From Halobellus litoreus (lineage in GTDB: Archaea > Halobacteriota > Halobacteria > Halobacteriales > Haloferacaceae), in NCBI RefSeq assembly GCF_024464595.1, contig NZ_JANHAW010000003.1, positions 186,001 through 250,000 of the forward strand: DNA of 64,000 nucleotides. Reading direction: 5' to 3'. Positions 23,697-32,322 of this stretch are shown here, piece by piece; position 1 is the first letter of the stretch, and every line of letters begins with the position of its first letter. The translations under genes and the position numbers were made by a program. Under the pieces are notes generated by a model. It was given only the letters and a program-made list of their open reading frames with translations. It searched no databases and had not been told where the DNA came from.

Positions 23697-25073
23697 ATGA
23701 CAAATAATGATGGACGCTCGGTCGGACGGCGAACGGTTCTCAAAGGTGCTGGAATCGCGGGTCTCGCGGGACTGGCAGGGTGTGTCGGCACGGGTGACCC
23801 CGAGCCGACGGAGACGACGCAGTCGGGCGGTGGCAGTACCGACTCCGGCGGTTCGACGTCGACGTCGACGCCGCAGTCGCAGCTCGCGGGATCGGCGGAA
23901 GTGTGGGGCTGGGACGTGGCGGCGCGGGCGATGGACCTCATCGACGACCCCTACGAGGAGGCCAACGGCGGCGACGTCTCGATCAACCAGATCGGCCGCT
24001 CAGACCTGAAAGACCGGTTCAAATCGCGGCTGCTCTCGGGGACCGGCGCCCCGGCCGCGTCGATGATGGAGAGCGTCGACGCCGCCTCCTGGGTCGACAC
24101 GGGCGGCCTCCGCGACATCTCCGGGTGGCTGGAAGACTCCGGAATCAAGGGCGACTTCGTCGAGGGCAAGTGGGGACCGCTCGAGAAGGACGGCGGCACG
24201 TACGCGCTCCCGTGGGACATCGGCCCCGTGGTGACCTTCTACCGACGCGACGTGCTCGACGAGTACGACATCGACGTCAGCAGCGTCGAGACCTGGGACC
24301 AGTACATCGAGGAGGGGCAGAAACTCCCCGACGACCAGTACCTCCTCAACCTCCCCTCGAACGACTACGACGGGCTCTGGCGGATGATGTACCGACAGAT
24401 CGGCGGCCAGCCGTTCACCGCGAACGGCGCGGTCAACATCGCCTCCGACAAGAGCCTCCAGGTCGCGCGCATCCTGAAGGAGATCCGCGATTCCGGCATC
24501 GCGAACGACCTCGCGTCGTGGTCTTCGGGCTGGTTCACCGCGTTCGGCGACGGCACCACCGCGAGCCTCACGGCGGGCGCGTGGATGGAAGGCACCCTGA
24601 AGGCCGAACTCGGCGACACGTCCGGCCAGTGGGGCGTCTTCAAGCCGCCGGCAGTCGAGTCCGGCGGACCGCGCGCCACGAACTGGGGCGGTTCGAACCT
24701 GACGATCCCGGCGCAGATCTCCGACGAGAAGGCCAAGCGCGCGTGGGACTTTATGTCCTACGCCCTGGGCCGCGAGGAGAGTCAGCTCACGATGTACCGC
24801 GAGTACGGGCTGTTCCCGGCGCTGGAGACGACGTACGACTCCGAGGCCTACGACCAGCCCAACGAGTTCCTGGGCGGACAGGAGGCGGGTCGCATTTACG
24901 CGGAGATCGCACCGAACATCGAGCCGTACCGGTACACCGTCGACACGCCGGAGGTCACGCAGGCGATCAACACCCACTTCCGCGATATGATGGCCGGCGA
25001 CAAGACGCCGAAAGAGGCGGTCGACGCGGCCGCACAACAGGTGGTCGATCGAACCGACCGCGATCTGGCCTGA
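23697..25073 (+). CDS. ABC transporter substrate-binding lipoprotein (sugar type)
   Basis: From the ATG at 23697 the protein has 458 residues. It starts with a Tat signal (VGRRTVLKGAGIAGLAGLAG) ending in a lipobox Cys (LAGC), then a Ser/Thr/Gly-rich linker, as in haloarchaeal lipoproteins. The mature part is a type 1 sugar-binding protein (AEVWGWDVAARAMD, YALPWDIGPVVTFYRRDVL, NLTIPAQISDEKAKRAWDFM). A 19-residue upstream extension from 23640 would precede the Tat signal and sits over the TATA element, so it is rejected. It is the first gene of an operon with two permeases and an ATPase; substrates are likely galactosides or galactose-derived sugars. Confidence 0.9.
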   Translation: MTNNDGRSVGRRTVLKGAGIAGLAGLAGCVGTGDPEPTETTQSGGGSTDSGGSTSTSTPQSQLAGSAEVWGWDVAARAMDLIDDPYEEANGGDVSINQIGRSDLKDRFKSRLLSGTGAPAASMMESVDAASWVDTGGLRDISGWLEDSGIKGDFVEGKWGPLEKDGGTYALPWDIGPVVTFYRRDVLDEYDIDVSSVETWDQYIEEGQKLPDDQYLLNLPSNDYDGLWRMMYRQIGGQPFTANGAVNIASDKSLQVARILKEIRDSGIANDLASWSSGWFTAFGDGTTASLTAGAWMEGTLKAELGDTSGQWGVFKPPAVESGGPRATNWGGSNLTIPAQISDEKAKRAWDFMSYALGREESQLTMYREYGLFPALETTYDSEAYDQPNEFLGGQEAGRIYAEIAPNIEPYRYTVDTPEVTQAINTHFRDMMAGDKTPKEAVDAAAQQVVDRTDRDLA

Positions 25074-25082
25074 GGACGACCG

Positions 25083-26096
25083 ATGGCCACTCACGACTCT
25101 CTCTCGGGACCGGATCCGTCGCTCCGGGACCGCCTGCGCTTCGCGCGACAGGCGGTCGGCGAGCGGCTGCCGACACCCGGGGAGGGCATCGTCGGCTACG
25201 TGTTCCTGCTGCCGGCGTTTCTCCTCTTCGGCGTGTTCCTGGCGTTCCCGATCGTCTACACGTTCTACCTCTCGTTCTTCAGATTCGAGGGGGTCGGCGG
25301 CGAGACGTTACTGTGGATCGACACCGGCTTTTTCAGTTACCGACTGACGAGTATCGCGGACCTGCAGTTCGTCGGTCTCGAAAACTACGTTCGGATGTTC
25401 ACGGACACGCTGTTCCACCAGGCGATGTTCAACACGACGTTTATCCTCCTGGTGCAGGTGCCGCTGATGGTGGCGCTCGCGCTGCTTTTCGCCGTCGCGC
25501 TCGACGCGTCGTTCGTGAAGCTTCGCGGCGTCTTCCGGACCGTCCTCGCGCTCCCCGTCTCCGCGAACCTCGTCGCCTACTCGACGGTGTTTCTCCTGAT
25601 GATGCAGGACGCCGGGCTGGTCAACTACGTGTTGACCTCGCTGGGACTGCCCGCGATCCCCTGGCTGACCAGTTCGTTCTGGTCGCGGATGACCATCGTC
25701 GGGGCCGTCACCTGGCGGTGGACGGGCTACAATATGATCATCCTGCTCGCGGGGCTTCAGAACATTCCCCAGCAGCTCTACGAGGCAGCCGAGATCGACG
25801 GGGCGAACCGGATCGAGAAGTTCCGATACGTCACGATACCGCAGCTCCGACCCGTGCTGCTGTTCGTGTTCGTCACCTCGACGATCGGGACGTTCAAACT
25901 GTTCAGCGAGCCCGTCATCATCAACGGCGGCGGCGCGCCGCTGGACTCGACGATCACCATCGTGCAGTACATCTACCAGACGGCCTTCATCGACTTCCGG
26001 CTCGGGTACGCGAGCGCGCTCACGTACGTCCTCATCGCCATCGTGAGCGTCTTTTCGGCCGTTCAGCTCAACGTCGGGGGTGAGAGCGATGCGTGA
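25083..26096 (+). CDS. Sugar ABC transporter permease (MalF/UgpA type)
   Basis: This 337-residue membrane protein has six or so hydrophobic segments (for example IVGYVFLLPAFLLFGVFLAF and LLVQVPLMVALALLFAVAL) and the permease EAA loop (YEAAEIDGANRIEKFRYVTI) that docks on the ATPase. It begins nine bases after the binding-protein stop and overlaps the second permease by eight bases. An ordinary MalF-like import subunit. Confidence 0.93.
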   Translation: MATHDSLSGPDPSLRDRLRFARQAVGERLPTPGEGIVGYVFLLPAFLLFGVFLAFPIVYTFYLSFFRFEGVGGETLLWIDTGFFSYRLTSIADLQFVGLENYVRMFTDTLFHQAMFNTTFILLVQVPLMVALALLFAVALDASFVKLRGVFRTVLALPVSANLVAYSTVFLLMMQDAGLVNYVLTSLGLPAIPWLTSSFWSRMTIVGAVTWRWTGYNMIILLAGLQNIPQQLYEAAEIDGANRIEKFRYVTIPQLRPVLLFVFVTSTIGTFKLFSEPVIINGGGAPLDSTITIVQYIYQTAFIDFRLGYASALTYVLIAIVSVFSAVQLNVGGESDA

Positions 26097-27012
26097 GGAA
26101 ACCCGGCGGGAGGCCGTCTGGCAGTTCCTCACCTACGGCTTCATCCTACTCGGCGCCGTGGTGACGCTCGTCCCGCTGTACTGGATCTTCGTCGCCTCGA
26201 CGCTCAAGGAATCGGAGTTCCTCTCGTCGACGGATCCGACGCTGATCCCGGGCGACAGCTTCCTCGGTAACTTCGGGGCGCTGCAGGCCCGCGAGAACGT
26301 CCAGTTCGTCGGGCACGTCGGCGAGATGACGCAGTACATCGAACTCGGCCCAATCTACATCGCCTACGACTTCTGGAACCTCTGGAACATGGGCGCGATC
26401 GAGAGCAGCATCTTCGTCGCCGGCGTGTACACGATCCTGTCGCTGCTGCTGTGCTCGATGGCCGGCTTCGCCTTCGCGAAGTACGAGTTCCGGTTCAAGA
26501 AACCGATCTTCTACGCCATCCTGGCGACGCTGATTCTCCCGATTCAACTGCTCGTCATTCCGCTGTTCCTACTGATGAGTCAGATCGGGCTGACCAACAG
26601 CTACTGGGCGATCATCCTCCCGTGGCTGGCGAACCCGCTCGGGATCTTCCTGATGCGACAGAATATGCGCTCGATCCCCGACGCGCTCTTGGAGTCCGCG
26701 CGGATGGACGGTGCGACGGAGTTCCAACTGTACTACAAGATCGCGCTGCCGACGATGAAGTCGTCGCTGGCGGCCCTCTCGATCATCCTCTTTCTGTTCC
26801 AGTGGAACCTCTTTCTGTTCCCGCTGGTCATCCTCGATCAGGGCAAGTACACGATCCCCGTCGCGATCAACCAGCTCGTCGGCGCACAGCGCGTCTACTA
26901 CGACCAGATTATGGTCGCCGCAACGCTTTCGATCATCCCGATCTTCGTGCTGTTCCTGTTCTTGCAGAAACAGTTCGTCAGCGGGATCCTCGCGGGCTCT
27001 GTCAAGGAGTAA
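26089..27012 (+). CDS. Sugar ABC transporter permease (MalG/UgpE type)
   Basis: This 307-residue protein has a MalG-like N-terminus (LLGAVVTLVPLYWIFVASTL), several further membrane segments, and the EAA loop (LESARMDGATEFQLYYKIAL). The insert between the first two membrane segments is longer than in typical MalG. A GTG at 26080 in frame would overlap the preceding gene more deeply; the ATG at 26089 is preferred. The ATPase gene begins three bases after the stop. Confidence 0.93.
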   Translation: MREETRREAVWQFLTYGFILLGAVVTLVPLYWIFVASTLKESEFLSSTDPTLIPGDSFLGNFGALQARENVQFVGHVGEMTQYIELGPIYIAYDFWNLWNMGAIESSIFVAGVYTILSLLLCSMAGFAFAKYEFRFKKPIFYAILATLILPIQLLVIPLFLLMSQIGLTNSYWAIILPWLANPLGIFLMRQNMRSIPDALLESARMDGATEFQLYYKIALPTMKSSLAALSIILFLFQWNLFLFPLVILDQGKYTIPVAINQLVGAQRVYYDQIMVAATLSIIPIFVLFLFLQKQFVSGILAGSVKE

Positions 27013-27015
27013 CTT

Positions 27016-28206
27016 ATGTCAGGAATAACACTCGATACGGTACGAAAGGAGTTCGGCGACAGCGAGGGGAAAATCGTCGCGGTCGAAGACGTCGATCTGG
27101 AGATCCAAGACGGCGAGTTCCTCGTTCTGGTCGGCCCCTCGGGCTGTGGGAAGACGACCACGCTCCGCTGCATCGCCGGGTTGGAAGACGTCACGAGCGG
27201 TACGATCACGTTCGGCGATCGCGACGTGACGGACCTCCGCGCCCGCGACCGCGACGTAGCGATGGTGTTCCAGAACTACGCGCTCTACCCGCACATGAAC
27301 GTCCGAAAGAACATCGGATTCGGGCTGAAGCTCTCGACGCAGCAGACCGCGGCGGCGATCGACGAGCAGGTCGAAGACGTCGCCGAGATGCTGGGCATCG
27401 AGGACCTGCTCAGTCAGAAGCCGAAGGAGCTCTCCGGCGGCCAGCAACAGCGGGTCGCGCTCGGGCGGGCGATCGTCCGCGATCCCGAGGTGTTCCTGAT
27501 GGACGAACCGCTGTCGAACCTCGACGCGAAGCTCCGCTCGCAGATGCGGACGGAGCTGCAGACGCTGCAGCACGACCTCGACGTGACCACGGTGTACGTG
27601 ACACACGACCAGACCGAAGCGATGGCGATGGGCGACAGAATCGCCGTGATGGACGGCGGGACGCTCCAGCAGGTCGGCAGCGCCGAAGAGGTGTACCGCA
27701 CGCCCGTCAACGAGTTCGTCGCCGACTTCATCGGATCGCCGAGCATCAACGTCTTCGACGCGACGGTCGACGGCGCGCGACTCGACGGCCCCGGTGCGTT
27801 CACGTATCACCTCTCGGACGCCTCCCCCGTGGACGGTCTCGACAGCGTCCGCGTCGGGATCCGCCCCGAGGACATCACCCTCGTCGACGAGGGCATCGAG
27901 ATGACGGCGAACGTCCTCGAACCGATGGGCAACGAGAACTTCCTGTACGCTACACTCGGCGACCAGGAGATCACGGCTCGGATCGACCCGACGAAGCGCC
28001 CCGGGACCGACGAGACGGTGTCGTTCTCCTTCGCGGAGTCCGCGCTGTACCTCTTTGACCCCGAGACGGGCGCGTCGCTCAAGACGAAGCGCGACGGCGA
28101 TGTCCCGGACCAAGACGGAGCGATTCCGAACCGCGAGGGCGCGACGTCCGGGACGGACTCGGGATCGAGCGCCGACGGCGACCAGGTCGAGGAGGTGGTC
28201 GAGTAA
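27016..28206 (+). CDS. Sugar ABC transporter ATP-binding protein (MalK/UgpC type)
   Basis: This 396-residue protein has Walker A GPSGCGKTT (residues 40-48), Q-loop VFQNYALYPHMN, signature LSGGQQQRVALGRAI, Walker B VFLMDEPLSNLDAK and the switch His in YVTHDQ. A C-terminal regulatory OB-fold follows (VRVGIRPEDITLVDEG), then an acidic tail of about 40 residues that is unlikely to be structured. Its stop overlaps the dgoD ATG as TAATG, joining transport and catabolism in one transcript. Confidence 0.94.
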   Translation: MSGITLDTVRKEFGDSEGKIVAVEDVDLEIQDGEFLVLVGPSGCGKTTTLRCIAGLEDVTSGTITFGDRDVTDLRARDRDVAMVFQNYALYPHMNVRKNIGFGLKLSTQQTAAAIDEQVEDVAEMLGIEDLLSQKPKELSGGQQQRVALGRAIVRDPEVFLMDEPLSNLDAKLRSQMRTELQTLQHDLDVTTVYVTHDQTEAMAMGDRIAVMDGGTLQQVGSAEEVYRTPVNEFVADFIGSPSINVFDATVDGARLDGPGAFTYHLSDASPVDGLDSVRVGIRPEDITLVDEGIEMTANVLEPMGNENFLYATLGDQEITARIDPTKRPGTDETVSFSFAESALYLFDPETGASLKTKRDGDVPDQDGAIPNREGATSGTDSGSSADGDQVEEVVE

Positions 28207-29354
28207 TGCGGATCGTCGACTACGACCTCTATCAGGTGCCCCCGCGCTGGCTGTTCCTCCGGATCGAAACGAGCGACGGCCGCGTCGGCTGGGGCGAGCC
28301 CGTCGTCGAGGGGCGCGCCCGAACGGTCGAAGCCGCCGTCGAGGAACTGCTCGACACCTACCTCCTCGGCGAAGACCCGACGCCGATCGAGGACCACTGG
28401 CAGACGATGTACCGCGGCGGGTTCTACCGCGGCGGGCCGGTCCTGATGTCGGCCATCGCCGGCATCGATCAGGCGCTGTGGGACCTCAAGGGGAAGCAGT
28501 TCGGCGCGCCGATCTACGAACTGCTCGGCGGACGGGCGCGGAACCGCGTCCGCGTCTATCAGTGGGTCGGCGGCGACCGCCCCGAGGGCGTCGCCCAGGC
28601 CGCCCAGGAGAAGGTCGACGAGGGGTTCAGCGCCCTGAAGATGAACGCGACGGCCGAACTCCGGCGGATCGACAACCCGGGCGCGGTCGACGCCGCGCGC
28701 GAGCGCCTCGCGACGGTCAGAGAGACCGTGGGCCCGGAGGTCGACATCGGCGTCGACTTCCACGGTCGCGTCTCGAAGTCGATGGCCAAACGCCTCGCGA
28801 AGGCGCTGGAACCGTACGACCCGATGTTCATCGAGGAGCCCGTGTTGCCCGAACACAACGACTGCCTCCCGGAACTGGCGGAACACACCACGACGCCCAT
28901 CGCGACGGGCGAGCGGATGTACTCCCGCTGGGACTTCAAGGAGGTCTTCGAGGACGGCGCGGTCGACGTCATTCAGCCGGACCTCTCTCACGCCGGCGGC
29001 ATCACGGAGGTCAAGAAGATCGTCGGGATGGCCGAGGCCTACGACGTCGCGATGGCCCCGCACTGCCCGCTCGGGCCGATCGCGCTGGCGTCGTGCGTGC
29101 AGGTCGACGCCTGTTCGCCGAACGTTCTCATCCAGGAGCAGAGCCTCGACATCCACTACAACGAGGGGAGCGACGTCCTCGACTACCTCGCTGACCCCTC
29201 GGTCTTCGAGTACCGCGACGGGTACGTCGAACTGCCGACCGATCCCGGACTGGGGATCGAGATCGACGAGCGGCGCGTCCGCGAAGTCACCGACGAGGTC
29301 GACTGGCACAACCCCGTCTGGCGACACGAGGACGGCAGCGTCGCGGAGTGGTGA
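28206..29354 (+). CDS. dgoD: D-galactonate dehydratase (enolase superfamily)
   Basis: This 382-residue protein closely parallels bacterial DgoD along its whole length, including YQVPPRWLFLRIETSDGRVG, GWGEPVVEGRARTVEAAVEE, FYRGGPVLMSAIAGIDQALW, the metal-ligand segments VDFHGRVS and FIEEPVLPEHN, AHCPLGPIALAS-type end (APHCPLGPIALASC), and the terminal NPVWRHEDGSVAEW. It dehydrates D-galactonate to 2-keto-3-deoxygalactonate. Mandelate-racemase-type chemistry with other sugar acids is possible, but the resemblance to DgoD is specific. It sits between the transporter and a sugar dehydrogenase-like SDR. Confidence 0.9.
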   Translation: MRIVDYDLYQVPPRWLFLRIETSDGRVGWGEPVVEGRARTVEAAVEELLDTYLLGEDPTPIEDHWQTMYRGGFYRGGPVLMSAIAGIDQALWDLKGKQFGAPIYELLGGRARNRVRVYQWVGGDRPEGVAQAAQEKVDEGFSALKMNATAELRRIDNPGAVDAARERLATVRETVGPEVDIGVDFHGRVSKSMAKRLAKALEPYDPMFIEEPVLPEHNDCLPELAEHTTTPIATGERMYSRWDFKEVFEDGAVDVIQPDLSHAGGITEVKKIVGMAEAYDVAMAPHCPLGPIALASCVQVDACSPNVLIQEQSLDIHYNEGSDVLDYLADPSVFEYRDGYVELPTDPGLGIEIDERRVREVTDEVDWHNPVWRHEDGSVAEW

Positions 29355-29362
29355 CCGTGCCG

Positions 29363-30181
29363 ATGGAGCGATTCGCCGACAGCGTGGCCGTCGTCACCGG
29401 ATCCACGCGCGGCATCGGCGCGGGAGTCGCGAAGCGACTCGCCCGCGAGGGCGCGAGCCTCGTCGTCACGGGACGCACCCGCGAGGCCGGCGAGGCGACC
29501 GTCGCCGACATCGAAGACGAGGGCGGCGAGGCCGTCTTCGTCCGCGCGGACATGCGGGACCCGGACGACATCGCCGCCCTGTTCGAGGCGACCGTCGACG
29601 CCTACGACGGCCTCGACGTGCTCGTGAACAACGCCGGCGTCGAGACGAACACCGGCGTCGCGGAGGCGACGATGGAGGACTGGGAGTTCGTCGTCGAGAC
29701 GGACTTCCGGGCCTTCTGGCTCTGCGCGAAGGAGGCCGCGGCGCGGATGGACGAGGGCGCGATCGTCAACACCTCCTCGAACCACGCGTTCCTGACGATG
29801 CCGGAGATGTTCCCGTACAACGCCGTCAAGTCGGGCATCAACGGGATGACGCGGGCGATGGCGCTGGATTTAGGTCCACGAATCCGAGTCAACACGGTCA
29901 ATCCGGGTTGGGTCGCCATCGAGCGCACGCTCGCGGAGATGAGCGAGGCCGAGCGCCGCGAGACCGAGTCGATCCACCCGGTCGGCCGTCTCGGGAAACC
30001 GGAAGACATCGCCGCGGCGGTCGCCTTCCTCGCGAGCGACGAGGCCGGGTTCGTCACGGGCGCGAACCTCCTCGTCGACGGCGGCCGCTCGGCCGTGATG
30101 CAGGACGGGACGCTCCCGGACTACCGGGCGCGGCGGCAGACTGACTCAGGCGTTGGAAGCGGGCCGGAGGAGTCGGAGTGA
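29363..30181 (+). CDS. SDR family oxidoreductase (possible sugar dehydrogenase)
   Basis: This 272-residue classical SDR has the cofactor motif TGSTRGIGAGVAKRLA, NNAG (VLVNNAGVETN), a catalytic Ser in NTSSNHAF, and Y-x-x-x-K (YNAVKSGINGM), with NPGWVAIE and a GGRS end. Short GTG starts at 29348-29357 also exist; the ATG at 29363 puts the first beta strand at the usual place. Within a galactonate locus it could oxidise galactose to galactonolactone or act on another sugar. The substrate is not fixed by sequence. Confidence 0.85.
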   Translation: MERFADSVAVVTGSTRGIGAGVAKRLAREGASLVVTGRTREAGEATVADIEDEGGEAVFVRADMRDPDDIAALFEATVDAYDGLDVLVNNAGVETNTGVAEATMEDWEFVVETDFRAFWLCAKEAAARMDEGAIVNTSSNHAFLTMPEMFPYNAVKSGINGMTRAMALDLGPRIRVNTVNPGWVAIERTLAEMSEAERRETESIHPVGRLGKPEDIAAAVAFLASDEAGFVTGANLLVDGGRSAVMQDGTLPDYRARRQTDSGVGSGPEESE

Positions 30182-32319
30182 CGCGAGTCGCCACCGACGC
30201 GACGGTCGTCGAGCACGACGACGAAACCGATCGGCTCGGGGTCGAAACCGTCGACGAGGAGGGATCGACCGCGCTCTTTTCGGGGCGTGTCGGCGTCCGT
30301 CTCGCAGGCGGAGCGGACGCGAGCGACGCTCTCGACGTCGACGTGTCGCTCTCGGCTGTCGGTGCCGGATTCGACGACAGAGACCACGGCGCCGTAGACG
30401 TAACCGTTACCATCGAGAACTGCTCGACGGACCCGATTCGACTCCAGGCGATCGACGTCCTCGACGGGACGACGCCGTTCGGCCCAGCCGACCGGGCGTT
30501 CGTCCACGGCTATCAGTCGTGGACGCCGACCGCGACGCTGCGCCTCGACGAGTCCTTCCCCGACGAGAAGCAGGCTGACAGACCCCAGATGGTCGATCTC
30601 GCCGCGCCGGGCGACGCGACGACGAGCCACGCCGTCACGGCGCTGGCGGGTGCCCCCGGCGAATTGACGCTCGGCTTCTTGGAACACGACGCCTCCCTGA
30701 CGCGGTTCGATCTGCGGACCGACACCGCGTCCGGAGAGACAGCAATCACCGCGATATGCCCGCTCGACGGCGTCGAACTCGCGCCGGGCGACCGCCGCGA
30801 GAGCGCGACGCTCCGAATCGATGCGGGGCGACCGGTCTCGGACGCCTTGACCGACCTCGCCGACGCCGTCGGCGACCGGATGGACGCGCGTGTCCCCGAG
30901 TCGGTTCCGACCGGGTGGTGCTCGTGGTACCACTACTTCACGGACGTCACCGCCGACGACGTGCGCGAAAACGCGGCCGACCTCGACGACTGGGGCGTCG
31001 ACATCGACCACGTGCAGATCGACGACGGCTACGAGACGGCGTTCGGCGACTGGCGCACGCTCGCGGCGGGGTTCGAGTCGATGGCGGACCTGCGCGCGGA
31101 CGTCGAGGCCGCGGGCTACGAGCCGGGTCTCTGGCTCGCGCCGTTCTACGTCCAGGCCGACTCCCGCCTCGCCGGCGAGCACCCCGAGTGGCTCGTCACC
31201 GAGGACGGTGAGCCGGTGGACGCCGGCGCACGCCACGGGCCGATGTACGCGCTCGACGCGACGCACCCCGAGGTCGCCGCCTGGCTCACCGAGACGTTCG
31301 AGACCGTCGTCGAGGAGTGGGGCTTCGAGTACCTCAAACTCGACTTCCTCTACGCCGCGGCGCTGCCCGGCGACCGCTACGCCGACGTGACGCGCGCGGA
31401 GGCGTATCGGCGGGGGCTCGAAACGGTCCGGGACGCCGTCGGCGACGCGTTCGTCCTCGGTTGCGGCGCGCCCGGCTTCCCGAGCGTCGGCCTCGTCGAC
31501 GCGATGCGCGTCGGGCCCGACACCGCGCCGTACTGGCGGCGCGAGGGCGACAGCGCCAGCCAGCCGGCGCACGAGAACGCCGTCCGGAACGTCCTCAACC
31601 GGCAGTTCTGCCACCGGCGGCTCTGGGCGAACGACCCCGACTGCCAACTCGTCCGCGAGACGACCGAGCTCACCGCCGCCGAACGTGAATCCTTCGCGGC
31701 GCTGGTCGCGCTCACGGGCGGCTCGAACTTTCTCAGCGACGCCGTGAGCGAGATCGACGAGGGAGGCCGACGGCTGTTCGAACGCTCACTGCCGCCCGTC
31801 GCGGACGGCCGAGTCGACGACTTCGGAGAGCGTGAGTTCCCCGAACGAGTCGTCTGCGAGCGCGCCGCCGACGGGGCGGCCGCCGTCGCGGCATTCAACT
31901 GGGAAGACGAGGCGCGTCGGGTGCGCGTCGATCCCGCCGCGTACGTCGATATCGACGGTGCTGGCGACGGGCTGGCGTGGGAGGCGCTCGCGCCCGACGA
32001 CGGCTCGCGGCGGCTCCACGCCGGGCCGGTCGAGCGCGAGGTCGACCCGCACGGCTGCCTCCTGGTCCACTGCGCGCCCGCGCCGACCGAGTCCCGGCCG
32101 ACGCTCGTCGGCGCGGCCCACCTCGCGAACGGGGCGTCGCAGGTGACCGCCGCGAACTGGGCCGACGGAACGCTCTCGGTGATGCTCGACGCCGACGAAC
32201 CGATGACGCTCTACGCCTCGACCCCCGGCACGTGGCGGACTGACGAGCCGTCCGCGGACGACCGCACCCTGCGACTGACGGCGTCGCCGGGAGCCAACGA
32301 ATTCGAGTTTCGACGCTGA
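30178..32319 (+). CDS. GH36-type alpha-galactosidase
   Basis: This 713-residue protein starts with a GTG that overlaps the SDR stop as GTGA. An N-terminal beta-sandwich (FVHGYQSWTPTATLRLDE) precedes the GH36/GH27 barrel: TGWCSWYHYFTDVT, HVQIDDGYETAFGDW, GLWLAPFYVQADSRL. The nucleophile is probably Asp389 in YLKLDFLYAA and the acid/base Asp448 in MRVGPDTAPYW. It lacks a signal peptide, so it acts on imported alpha-galactosides. Specificity for alpha-galactose is the family norm, and other alpha-linked sugars are possible. Confidence 0.85.
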   Translation: MTRVATDATVVEHDDETDRLGVETVDEEGSTALFSGRVGVRLAGGADASDALDVDVSLSAVGAGFDDRDHGAVDVTVTIENCSTDPIRLQAIDVLDGTTPFGPADRAFVHGYQSWTPTATLRLDESFPDEKQADRPQMVDLAAPGDATTSHAVTALAGAPGELTLGFLEHDASLTRFDLRTDTASGETAITAICPLDGVELAPGDRRESATLRIDAGRPVSDALTDLADAVGDRMDARVPESVPTGWCSWYHYFTDVTADDVRENAADLDDWGVDIDHVQIDDGYETAFGDWRTLAAGFESMADLRADVEAAGYEPGLWLAPFYVQADSRLAGEHPEWLVTEDGEPVDAGARHGPMYALDATHPEVAAWLTETFETVVEEWGFEYLKLDFLYAAALPGDRYADVTRAEAYRRGLETVRDAVGDAFVLGCGAPGFPSVGLVDAMRVGPDTAPYWRREGDSASQPAHENAVRNVLNRQFCHRRLWANDPDCQLVRETTELTAAERESFAALVALTGGSNFLSDAVSEIDEGGRRLFERSLPPVADGRVDDFGEREFPERVVCERAADGAAAVAAFNWEDEARRVRVDPAAYVDIDGAGDGLAWEALAPDDGSRRLHAGPVEREVDPHGCLLVHCAPAPTESRPTLVGAAHLANGASQVTAANWADGTLSVMLDADEPMTLYASTPGTWRTDEPSADDRTLRLTASPGANEFEFRR

Positions 32320-32322
32320 TCT